Assembly: GCA_046304755.1 (NCBI GenBank)
Contig: JBKCDO010000221.1
Coordinates: forward strand, 1-22,415
Direction of reading: 5' to 3'
Length of the DNA: 22,415 bases
Source of the DNA: JAIBBG01 sp046304755
GTDB lineage: Bacteria > Bacteroidota > Bacteroidia > Flavobacteriales_D > Sanyastnellaceae
Shown here: positions 1-7,733 of the stretch, piece by piece
Layout of the letters: each line of letters starts with the position of its first letter
Position numbering within the stretch: the stretch's first letter is position 1
Position numbers and translations under genes: made by a program
The notes under the pieces: model-generated
Database searches by the model: none
What the model saw: the letters and a program-made list of their open reading frames with translations, nothing else
Told to the model about the DNA's origin: nothing

Positions 1-2523
1 AGGCACGCGCAGTGGGTCAATCACCTTCACTTGCACAGGACCGCCGCCGGGGAGGTATTCTGCTTCTTCAGCGTAATAAGGCGCAGACAGGATTTCATTC
101 TCAGTCTTCGAAGAAAGGTTGAGCAAGTTCTTACCGTTACCACTTCCTTCCAGACGCACCAATGGAACACCATCGCCATAACCGGCGTTGATGATGGTAC
201 CGCCGTTTTCGGGGGCGGCATTGTGAGGGATTACCGCAATACGAGGGATCTGTCCAACAGCACTCTTACGTGATGGCTTGAACACATCATCCTGACCTGT
301 GCTGGTCACGAAATCGTATGGCTCATATTCGTTGTAACCGTAGGCGATTACCATGAAGTAGTACGTCTTGTGGTTAATGAGCTGTGGTGAGCCTAAAGCG
401 AATGCATCAGTGGTAATGCGCAGCGAGTGCTGAATCCCTTCATTGATTCCCTGCACCATGAGTGAAGGCGTTATCAAACCGGTAGTCTGATCGCGATTAT
501 AGTGGACAATTTCCGCAACTTCATTTTGGATATCATACTGCGCAATCATGCGGGCCTTATTGATATCACCCAACTCAGCGTTACTCACTTGCGCATCTTT
601 CAACTGGTAGACCATGTAGCCTTCAAAACGGTAGCTGCGGTCCTCAAGCGTGAGAGCAGTACCATCGAGCAGCTCCTCAGGAATTGATGGATCAAATTCT
701 GAGTATTGCTCACGATAGTTATTAGACGCAGGGTTGTCGTTGCTCCACATCAAGATGACTTCACGATCGAGCTCCTGAGTGGTTACATCCGGAGCATCCG
801 GTCCGTTTACAAGTTCAAAGCAGTTGTCAAACAGTGATTGTGCTTTGTCATCAGCCAAGCGCAACAATTGCACGCTTTCATAAGGATCACCACCAATGGC
901 ACGTGCCCAAACAACACCAAGGGTGATGTTGTTGTAGTCACCGGGCTCAAGAGTGAAAGGACCTGCAGACTGTATGAAACGACGGTCATTCGGAGCATTA
1001 CCGGCCTCTTGTTCTGTCCATGGAATAGCGGTCGATGGAGGAACTACGCCATAGGTACTCCAATTGAATGGGTCTGTGTCGCCGGGGAACATATATTGAG
1101 CGGGAACACCATTTACGACTCCGGCACCGCTTACACCGTTTCCGCCAAACAACATTTCCTGTCCGTTCTTCCAGATACCACGCATGTAATTGTAGTAATG
1201 CTGGGGAGAAGCTGGTTCACCGTTGATGGGATTCGTTGAATTGTTGTAGTATACAAAACGACGCATACCGAAACGCTCGTTATCGATGATAGTATCACCA
1301 TAACCAATACCCAATCCTCTGTAAGGAATTCCCAACTCAGCCTCTGCCGCGAGAATGTCGCTTGTCAGTGGGTTTGACAATCCGTCCTCATCCTGATAGG
1401 GTCCTTCGAAGAAGTCAACACCCACCGACGGTGGATTTTGGCCATAACCAAGAGTTCCGGTTGCAGCCTCATCGAAAGCATCTCCGTTGTAACAGTATCC
1501 CAAACCACGTTGTACATCACAACCCACGTAGTCATCGTAGGCATTACCCAAATCCGGGTCAACCCAAGAACCGAAATAAGTTTCGGTAAGTGTTTGAGAG
1601 CCTTGGTTAATGAGTACATAGTTCAAGAAGGTCATGTTGTTAACCTCGTCATTGGTTGTGAAAGCGAACGCTTGTGCACGCACCTCCATACCAATGGCCT
1701 GTCCTTGTGATTCACTGTGGATATTACCCTTATCGTTGAAAATCCAGAAGTACGTTTGATCACCAAACAGTGGGATTTGGTCTTCGCGACGACGTTGAGC
1801 GCAATCGATTTCACGCAAGAAATCATACCATGGATAGTCACCATACTCAGGATCGTAAATACCATTGTTGTTGTAATCCTTGAAAGGACCGAGGTAGAAA
1901 TCCTGTCCTGCACCGGTATTGCCGTGCGCAGGGAAGGTTTGGAAATAGGCCGGTGTTGCGTATCCATCCGGGAAAATTTCAGCGATAGCTTCTGCTGAAG
2001 CTCCCGAGGTTGTCAGATCCCAATAAGTGCGATGACGAATGGCGTCTTCACGCAATGTAACAGCAAACTTGTCATAATCAAGGCAGGTTTGCGCAGTGAT
2101 TTCCGCTGTACCATCGTTGGTCAGTGGACCTGTCCAGTAGTCATTACCCTCGGTACGGAAGCGCACCGCTGCGAGTTTGAGTGTTTGGTCTTGAGACTTA
2201 CCGCCCATCCACAGACCACCGGCATAGATGGAAGAAACGCCACCCGCTCCGGTCTCTGTTTTTGGAACTTCGTAGGCAGCGGTTCCGTTTGCACGGTTGT
2301 GCCACATGTTACCACCCGTTTCAATGCGCGCACGGACGTTGTTCCATTCCAGATCAAGCAACGCCGTTGCAGGAGCACAAGCCGCTGCACGGGTTGAAGA
2401 CTGTGCTTCATTATTCTGAGTGGCCATGCCGGAGTTTCCGGAGCCCACGTAGCGGTAGGCTTGAGCGCCGAATGACATCATCACTGCGGCAGAAAAAGCG
2501 GCTATTTTGTACATGCTTTTCAT
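1..2523 (-). CDS. Large secreted beta-rich protein, partner of the TonB receptor (3' end outside window)
   Basis: The reading frame is open for 841 codons from the ATG at 2523-2521 to the left edge, so the C-terminus is missing. It starts MKSMYKIAAFSAAVMMSFGAQA, a clear signal peptide with an AQA cleavage site and no lipobox cysteine, so the product is exported and is not a SusD-type lipoprotein. The mature part is rich in Gly, Asn, Asp and aromatic residues. It contains a YEVPK motif (about residues 83-87), a GNDYW motif, an Asp/Asn/Gly loop resembling a calcium-binding turn at residues 216-229, and near 570-576 a GPDAPDV segment like the start of a fibronectin-III-type domain. From family knowledge these long Bacteroidota proteins usually end in a type IX secretion (Por) sorting domain; that end is not visible here, so this is inference. 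The gene lies 37 bases after the receptor stop and is probably cotranscribed with it. A second in-frame ATG nine bases upstream (2532) is less likely because an AAGGA sequence is then too close. Ligand unknown. Confidence 0.8.
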   Translation of the reverse strand, partial: MKSMYKIAAFSAAVMMSFGAQAYRYVGSGNSGMATQNNEAQSSTRAAACAPATALLDLEWNNVRARIETGGNMWHNRANGTAAYEVPKTETGAGGVSSIYAGGLWMGGKSQDQTLKLAAVRFRTEGNDYWTGPLTNDGTAEITAQTCLDYDKFAVTLREDAIRHRTYWDLTTSGASAEAIAEIFPDGYATPAYFQTFPAHGNTGAGQDFYLGPFKDYNNNGIYDPEYGDYPWYDFLREIDCAQRRREDQIPLFGDQTYFWIFNDKGNIHSESQGQAIGMEVRAQAFAFTTNDEVNNMTFLNYVLINQGSQTLTETYFGSWVDPDLGNAYDDYVGCDVQRGLGYCYNGDAFDEAATGTLGYGQNPPSVGVDFFEGPYQDEDGLSNPLTSDILAAEAELGIPYRGLGIGYGDTIIDNERFGMRRFVYYNNSTNPINGEPASPQHYYNYMRGIWKNGQEMLFGGNGVSGAGVVNGVPAQYMFPGDTDPFNWSTYGVVPPSTAIPWTEQEAGNAPNDRRFIQSAGPFTLEPGDYNNITLGVVWARAIGGDPYESVQLLRLADDKAQSLFDNCFELVNGPDAPDVTTQELDREVILMWSNDNPASNNYREQYSEFDPSIPEELLDGTALTLEDRSYRFEGYMVYQLKDAQVSNAELGDINKARMIAQYDIQNEVAEIVHYNRDQTTGLITPSLMVQGINEGIQHSLRITTDAFALGSPQLINHKTYYFMVIAYGYNEYEPYDFVTSTGQDDVFKPSRKSAVGQIPRIAVIPHNAAPENGGTIINAGYGDGVPLVRLEGSGNGKNLLNLSSKTENEILSAPYYAEEAEYLPGGGPVQVKVIDPLRVP

Positions 2524-2560
2524 ATCGAACATTTCCTTGAAAATCCTTTTCTATTAATCC

Positions 2561-5500
2561 TTAAAAATCCAAACGCACACCGAGACGAATCTGACGTGGC
2601 GCACCCAAACGAGCAGGGTCATTGATGAACATTGAGTAGTAGTTGCGGAAGCTGGCCGGGTCATTCTGTTGATTGATGAACTGCTGAGCAGCTGCCGAAG
2701 CCAAATAACCATCATCCTCCGTAATTCCGGTAAAGCGGTGTACGCTGCGAACATTGCGATTATTCAACAAGTTGGTAACCCAGATATAGACATTCAAGTT
2801 TGCTGATGGCTTCTTCGACTTGTCTTCACCGAAGTAAAGATCGAAATTACGATCAGCCTGGAAGTCAACTGAGAACTGCCATGGGAGGCGCGCACCATTG
2901 ATTGAACCTTCGGTACTTGGCGCAATTTCACCGGTCACCGGTGTTGCAAATTGCTGTGGCGTGTAAGGGGTACCCGAGCCAAGGTTTGCAATGAAGTTGA
3001 AACCTGTATTTGCGAGCACCTGGAAATCTTTAATCATCGGACCGTTGTAGTCAGTGCCACCGGCGAAACGGTAATCGGTTGTAACGATAATGCGGTGACG
3101 CTGATCGTAGTTGAATGGATTGATACTACGCAAATTTGGAATACCGGCGTTGATCAATGCTGACTGCGATTGAGAAGTTGAACCGGTTCCATCAGCAAAC
3201 TGCAAAGTATACGACGCATTCAAGCGGATATTTCCGGTACGACGCAAGTCGTAAGTCAACGTCAACCCTTTTACAGTTCCAAAGTCGATGTTGTCGAACG
3301 CGCGATAAGCGATAGGATATGCTCCATTGAATTTGCGAATTTGAATCATGTTACGCAATTCGCGGTAGAAGGCCTCAATCTTCAAGGATGATGTTTTTGA
3401 AAGCACCTGCTGGAAACCGAGTGCATAGTCAACGGTGCGCTCAGGCTTCAATGCAGGATTGGTAATCAACGGATCGTTCTGGAACTTCATGTTCAAGTAA
3501 TCCGTAGGATCGAAGCGCGAGAATTCTGTTGGACGCTGTGTCAATACATCGTAGTGGGCAAAGAATGTTGCCTCATCGCTGATCGGGAAAGAGAAAGCGA
3601 TACGCGGCATGATGTTCACCGCAGGAGTGTAATCCTTGAATGCGCTTGAAGTCAGAGGTGCATCCTTATCATTCTTCAGGTATGGCTTTGGATTGCTTGA
3701 ACCACCGATAACGGATGGATCAGATACCAATTGACCATCTGCTTTATACCAGTTATTGCCATCGCGATAACCCATGATGGTAGTTGGGTTATTCAAGTCG
3801 TCAACATACACTACATAATCATCACCGATGTTCGCAGGATGGTCTCCGAGAGAAGACACCTCTGCTGCCGTGAATGCTTCACCTACCACGAATTGGTCTT
3901 TCAATACCGGCTGGTTGGCATCGTAACGGTCAACACGCACACCGAGGTTGAAAATCAAATCATCGAAGGCGAACTTGTCCATGATGTAACCGGAGGTATA
4001 AATCGGTTCGAAGGCACCAATCGGACGGCTGAAGTAGCTGATCTCACCTACCTTGTAGGTTGACGAGAAGAACTCTTCGATCGTTGGCTTCTTACCTGTA
4101 AGCTTATTACCATGTGAATCGAAGCCGTAATAGCTTACCACTTGGTTACCGCTGTTCAACAATTCATCCGAATTGAACATATCGATTGACAGGAACTCCG
4201 GGCTCAAGTTGTCGACGTTGAGATAATCACCACCACGGGGGTCCAAACCAAGCGCTTCACGCAAGTTGTAATCGAACTCTGACTGGTTGGATACACCGAC
4301 AGCAGTGTTGTAGTAAACGTAGTAATTTCCATCGCGGTAGACGATGGTAGAATCGTATCCGATACCCTGGTTATCCAATTTCTCAATGTGAGAATTTGTG
4401 TTGAGGCGAGCGAGGTTCCATAGGCCAACGGGTGATACGGAATAACCGGCATCCTTGCGCTGCTCAAATTCAAAACCTAATTGAATAGCGTGATCACCGA
4501 TGTCGGCTGATCCAATACCGGTTACACGGAATTGATTATTGTTGAATACAGCGTAATTGTTGCTCTGTGTTCCAAGGTAGCTCCACAAATTATAGGTTGC
4601 AGGGGGAGCATCACCATTACGCAAACCATTGGCTGCAGTAACATTGTTCAGAGTTGCAGTTGGACTGGCTCCGATGATTGCAATCAAACCTGGATTATCC
4701 AGGAAGATTTCATTACGATCTCGGATAACATTACCGTTTGCATCGTAAGTAGAAAACCTACCAAATGAGGGTGCATTTTGGAAGTATTGGTTTGTAACGG
4801 CAGCAAGATCTGCATTGAACTCAGACGGAGTGAAAATGATGTCCATGTCCTGGAATCCCGTTTGTCTGAAGTATGAACCCGGGATTTGCTCATAGGTATT
4901 TCCACGGATAATATCAAAGTATCCGACATGCCCGTAATTGAATAGGCGGTCACCATGGGTCTCATCCTGATCGTTTCGATAGTTGCGCGAATAGTCAACC
5001 ATTACACTATAGAAAATGTTCTTCAAATTAGACGCTGAAGCCTCTTCACCTTCAGCATTCTTGAATCGTTGACTAAACTTCGCATAAGCGCGCCAGTCAA
5101 ATGCCGTATTCAGCTGGTTGTTATCCCAGTTCATTAATTGATTGGCACGTGAAGCATCACGACCACGGCTAAAGGCAGCAGTTCCACCAAATGTAAGCGT
5201 AACGTTCTCGGAAGTGTTAACGTCAATTTTAGCAACCATGTTAGCTGAACGATTGCGAGCGTTCATGCGAGTCATGGTAGTTTCAAAGTCATCAGGAGTA
5301 AGGAAGTCGGCGTTGTACAAGACACCTGAGGCCTCTCCTGATTCACTGATGTTGGCACGAATCGGATTTGTCAACAAATCCTGACGAACAGACTCCTTCA
5401 TGCGCATAACACCACCATATTGGGGAGCACCATCAACGATATCCGTGTAGTTTCCGGAAACGAAGAAGCCCAGAAGCGGACGTCCACGTTCACCCTTTTC

Positions 5501-6310
5501 ATCCTTCGAGAACAAGAGCGGACCTGAAAGTGAGCCCTCGAAAAGGTTGTAACCGTAATGATCAAGACCCACCACTTTATCGCCTACCTGGAAACCCGAT
5601 GTGATGGCTTCTACACCACCGGTGTATTTAGCCGATGCATTCCGTAAGCTTACATTAATTACACCACCGGTTGCGTCACCGATGTTCGCGGGAATACCAC
5701 CTGTGATTACTGAGATTTCTTCTACCGCTGACTTTGGAAGCGCTGATGAGCCGCGCACTTTGATACCATCGATGTAAATCCAGGTTGATCCTTCACGCGC
5801 ACCGCGGATCGAAATACCGTTACCGGTATCCGTTGCACCTGCAACAGTTTGGGCCAAACCTGTAACCGAACGACTTGGCATGTTCTTCAAGTCTTCACGT
5901 GTGATTGTTCCTCCGGAAGAACCACCATCTTTATCGATAAGAGGCACTTTGTAGTCAAAAACCTCCACTGTTCCGAGCTCTGCACCTTGCATCATTTCGG
6001 CATCCAACGGGGTGATTTTACCGCCTTTGACAACAACACCCTTGATGGTTTGTGGCTGATAGCCTACAAACTGAAATGACACGTCGTATGTTCCGGGTTC
6101 AAGGGGCTTCACGGAGTATTCGCCGTCGATGTCCGTAGTTCCACCATTAACGGTGTTTCCGTTGAGATAAACGATTACGGTCACAAAGGGAAGGGTTTCC
6201 TTGGTGTCCTTGTCGACAACTTTTCCTTTCAACGAACCGGAATTCGTTTGCGCCCAAGCGGCAGTGGTAAGGAAAAACAATGCAATCAGTGCGTAAAACT
6301 TTCTCTGCAT
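2561..6310 (-). CDS. TonB-dependent outer-membrane receptor with CarboxypepD_reg-like domain
   Basis: A 1249-residue outer-membrane transporter that would import a ligand, or gate it, using energy from TonB/ExbBD. The start was set at 6310 because it gives a clean signal peptide (MQRKFYALIALFFLTTAAWA, cut before Gln21); the frame is open 33 bases further upstream but those residues are not signal-like. Residues about 26-105 form a CarboxypepD_reg-like beta-sandwich (GxVVDKDTKETLPFVTV, then DGEYSV). Next comes a TonB-box-like stretch (VEVFDYKVPLID, about 115-126), a plug domain at about 130-225 (SISIRG-like, IYIDGIKV, GGIPANIGDATGGVINV), and a long beta-barrel rich in Tyr and Asn. The last residue is Phe (RLGVRLDF), as expected for a barrel assembled by BAM. 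The length is within the SusC/large-TBDR range, but the downstream gene is not SusD. No iron-box or sigma/anti-sigma genes are adjacent. The ligand cannot be told from sequence alone. Confidence 0.93.
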   Translation of the reverse strand: MQRKFYALIALFFLTTAAWAQTNSGSLKGKVVDKDTKETLPFVTVIVYLNGNTVNGGTTDIDGEYSVKPLEPGTYDVSFQFVGYQPQTIKGVVVKGGKITPLDAEMMQGAELGTVEVFDYKVPLIDKDGGSSGGTITREDLKNMPSRSVTGLAQTVAGATDTGNGISIRGAREGSTWIYIDGIKVRGSSALPKSAVEEISVITGGIPANIGDATGGVINVSLRNASAKYTGGVEAITSGFQVGDKVVGLDHYGYNLFEGSLSGPLLFSKDEKGERGRPLLGFFVSGNYTDIVDGAPQYGGVMRMKESVRQDLLTNPIRANISESGEASGVLYNADFLTPDDFETTMTRMNARNRSANMVAKIDVNTSENVTLTFGGTAAFSRGRDASRANQLMNWDNNQLNTAFDWRAYAKFSQRFKNAEGEEASASNLKNIFYSVMVDYSRNYRNDQDETHGDRLFNYGHVGYFDIIRGNTYEQIPGSYFRQTGFQDMDIIFTPSEFNADLAAVTNQYFQNAPSFGRFSTYDANGNVIRDRNEIFLDNPGLIAIIGASPTATLNNVTAANGLRNGDAPPATYNLWSYLGTQSNNYAVFNNNQFRVTGIGSADIGDHAIQLGFEFEQRKDAGYSVSPVGLWNLARLNTNSHIEKLDNQGIGYDSTIVYRDGNYYVYYNTAVGVSNQSEFDYNLREALGLDPRGGDYLNVDNLSPEFLSIDMFNSDELLNSGNQVVSYYGFDSHGNKLTGKKPTIEEFFSSTYKVGEISYFSRPIGAFEPIYTSGYIMDKFAFDDLIFNLGVRVDRYDANQPVLKDQFVVGEAFTAAEVSSLGDHPANIGDDYVVYVDDLNNPTTIMGYRDGNNWYKADGQLVSDPSVIGGSSNPKPYLKNDKDAPLTSSAFKDYTPAVNIMPRIAFSFPISDEATFFAHYDVLTQRPTEFSRFDPTDYLNMKFQNDPLITNPALKPERTVDYALGFQQVLSKTSSLKIEAFYRELRNMIQIRKFNGAYPIAYRAFDNIDFGTVKGLTLTYDLRRTGNIRLNASYTLQFADGTGSTSQSQSALINAGIPNLRSINPFNYDQRHRIIVTTDYRFAGGTDYNGPMIKDFQVLANTGFNFIANLGSGTPYTPQQFATPVTGEIAPSTEGSINGARLPWQFSVDFQADRNFDLYFGEDKSKKPSANLNVYIWVTNLLNNRNVRSVHRFTGITEDDGYLASAAAQQFINQQNDPASFRNYYSMFINDPARLGAPRQIRLGVRLDF

Positions 6311-6359
6311 AGCAGACGGATTAAAGTGTGTTAAACAAGTCAAAATTTAGGTAACAATA

Positions 6360-6390
6360 ACGACTCTTGATCGTATTACAACGATGTCGT
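6360..6390 (-). promoter_or_regulatory. Two-tier stem-loop upstream of the TonB receptor
   Basis: On either strand the bases 6360-6364 (ACGAC) pair with 6386-6390 (GTCGT), and inside them 6370-6374 (ATCGT) pairs with 6381-6385 (ACGAT). This leaves a six-base loop and a five-base one-sided bulge. It sits 50 to 80 bases before the receptor start codon, where it could be part of a 5' leader or an operator. No perfect TAnnTTTG promoter box was found between it and the start; TAAATTTTG near 6341-6349 (minus strand) is one base too long. A ten-base-pair structure can arise by chance. Confidence 0.3.
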
Positions 6391-6452
6391 GGCTTACCCT
6401 AAAGGCTCGCAAAGAACAACGGATTTCTTAAAACGTGCAAACTTTTTTTTAA

Positions 6453-6495
6453 CGGAATCACAAACCACTGAAAATGTGGTGTTTGTGCGGAATCA
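6453..6495. repeat. 8-bp direct repeats enclosing an imperfect hairpin
   Basis: CGGAATCA occurs at 6453-6460 and again at 6488-6495. Between and overlapping them, CACAAACCAC (6459-6468) is complementary to GTGGTGTTTGTG (6476-6487) apart from a two-base bulge, giving a ten-pair stem with a seven-base loop. The right copy contains the TGA stop of the small basic protein gene (minus strand). On the minus strand the hairpin is followed by an A-tract rather than a U-tract, so it is not a standard intrinsic terminator for that gene, although it is correctly placed to protect or end its transcript. Confidence 0.4.
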
Positions 6496-6795
6496 ACGCC
6501 CCTTTCGGCGAAACCACCGTTTGTACCACGGGGCGCGATTTCCCCATGAGTGGCGCTCAGCTCTCTTCAAGGTCTTTTTCATTCGCTTGCGCGTGGCCTT
6601 ATCCTGAGACTCGAAATGATGGTCCTTCCTGGAGCGGTAATCGGCCTGCTTTTGTTCCATGGCTCCAAGCTCCCTTTTTTTCGCTGAAGCCGGAGTGACT
6701 TTATTGGACTCCTTTTGCTTTCGTTGGGCAAAAGCTACGTTCTCCATTGCCATGAAGCATAGCATCACAAGTATCACTCGCAGCAATCCATTCAT
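6493..6795 (-). CDS. Small, very basic exported protein of unknown function
   Basis: A 100-residue protein I do not recognise. Residues 1-23 (MNGLLRVILVMLCFMAMENVAFA) form a signal peptide, followed by Gln. The mature chain of about 77 residues has 27 Lys/Arg against 8 Asp/Glu and no Cys. It ends in an aromatic/basic tail (WYKRWFRRKGR) after a helical, heptad-poor stretch with KATRKRMKKTLKRA. A secreted cation of this kind could bind nucleic acid, lipopolysaccharide or peptidoglycan, but nothing in the sequence decides between these. It starts two bases after the stop of the YD-repeat-like gene and is the last gene of that cassette, so it is very probably translated from the same message. The compact signal peptide and its position argue that it is a real gene rather than a chance frame. 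Confidence 0.75.
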   Translation of the reverse strand: MNGLLRVILVMLCFMAMENVAFAQRKQKESNKVTPASAKKRELGAMEQKQADYRSRKDHHFESQDKATRKRMKKTLKRAERHSWGNRAPWYKRWFRRKGR

Positions 6796-6797
6796 GG

Positions 6798-7733
6798 TTA
6801 TTTGTAGTATTCGTAAGTGAATTTCGTAATTGCAATGTCGCCTGTTTCAAGATCATGATCGAGAAAAGCTTCCACAAGCATGGTAGAGGTGTACAGCACT
6901 TCAATCTCCCGATTCATCTTCTTTCCATCGAAATACTCGACCTTTTGCACGTTGCCCAGCGCATCATAACGAAAGGTCTGCGCTTTTTTACCGGATGACA
7001 TGTTGTCTGATGATTCAATCTGTGAAATCCAGCCGTGCTCGTTGTAGGTATACGTTTTCGTCTTGGTTCGACCGCTCATAATGAGTTCCTCTGTTTCTGA
7101 TTCCACAAATCCTTTGGGGTTTTTCACTATCGTCCAGTTGGCATAGTGCAATCCATAATTGTTGTAGACACTTTTGCGCAAGGTCCCATTGTCCTGTTCC
7201 GTCCAAATCATGGATTCTGAATTGATGGTTACGGTGCGCCCGGGCTCGAGTTTACCCTTTTGTGTGGAGATGTTCTCCGCGGTACCGTATTCAACGCGAA
7301 TAATTTTTCCACGATCGTCGTAAACGTAACCTGTGCTGTAATAACCGCGCGTGCCGGTTTCCTCGCGCAGAGCCACACTTCCCAAGTCATTTCGCTTGAA
7401 TTGAATGGTGAGACTATCGACAAGGTTTTTAATCGAACTGACTTTATCCATTCTCGTCATGAGTCCGACTTCGTTGAAGCGATAAACAGCCATATCGGGT
7501 CTGATTTCAATCGCTCGATTCGGGCGCTTCACACTGACCTGTGCGGTTATGGTTCGGATTTTATTCAGCCATAAAAATTGCTGGTTGAAAAACATCTCTT
7601 CGTTGAACGCATTACCGTTTCGATTGTCAATCAACTGCGCATTGGCTGTATCAAACAGCATCAATACGAACACTGCCGAAGCCAAAAGACTCAGCCGTAG
7701 CGAACACATCTTCTGAATAAATCCTATCCTCAT
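6798..7733 (-). CDS. Exported YD/RHS-repeat-like protein of unknown function
   Basis: A 311-residue exported protein. The start at 7733 was chosen because its ATG overlaps the TGA stop of the preceding gene (ATGA), the usual sign of translational coupling; the frame is open 39 bases further upstream, into the preceding gene. A hydrophobic signal segment (LRLSLLASAVFVLMLFDTANAQ) follows a short charged N-terminus. The mature part carries about five degenerate units of the pattern Y-x-Y-[DN]-x-x-G-x-(V/I): YRFNEVG, YVYDDRGKIIRVEYG, YNNYG, YTYNEHGWISQIE and FRYDALGNVQKVEY. This is the YD-repeat look of RHS-like beta-strand sequences, but the protein lacks the RHS core and any toxin tip and is far too short to be a polymorphic toxin. 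It probably forms a small beta-sheet structure in the periplasm or on the surface. No catalytic residue can be named. Confidence 0.8.
   Translation of the reverse strand: MRIGFIQKMCSLRLSLLASAVFVLMLFDTANAQLIDNRNGNAFNEEMFFNQQFLWLNKIRTITAQVSVKRPNRAIEIRPDMAVYRFNEVGLMTRMDKVSSIKNLVDSLTIQFKRNDLGSVALREETGTRGYYSTGYVYDDRGKIIRVEYGTAENISTQKGKLEPGRTVTINSESMIWTEQDNGTLRKSVYNNYGLHYANWTIVKNPKGFVESETEELIMSGRTKTKTYTYNEHGWISQIESSDNMSSGKKAQTFRYDALGNVQKVEYFDGKKMNREIEVLYTSTMLVEAFLDHDLETGDIAITKFTYEYYK

Noticed and set aside
2121..2411. Open frame on the minus strand inside the secreted-protein gene (and similar plus-strand frames 1438-2540)
   Set aside because: They overlap a continuous 841-codon frame with signal peptide and recognisable motifs; their own translations have no domain, signal or initiation context.
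4204..4473. Minus-strand 89-codon frame within the TonB receptor gene
   Set aside because: Low-complexity Thr/Ser/Ile peptide in another frame of a clear barrel-coding region; a shadow frame.
6441..6450. Eight-T tract next to the hairpin as an intrinsic terminator for a plus-strand transcript
   Set aside because: No plus-strand gene precedes it, and the tract lies before, not after, the hairpin when read on that strand; on the minus strand it is an A-tract.
6798..7733. RHS polymorphic toxin
   Set aside because: No RHS core, no variable toxic tip, no immunity gene and only about 290 mature residues.
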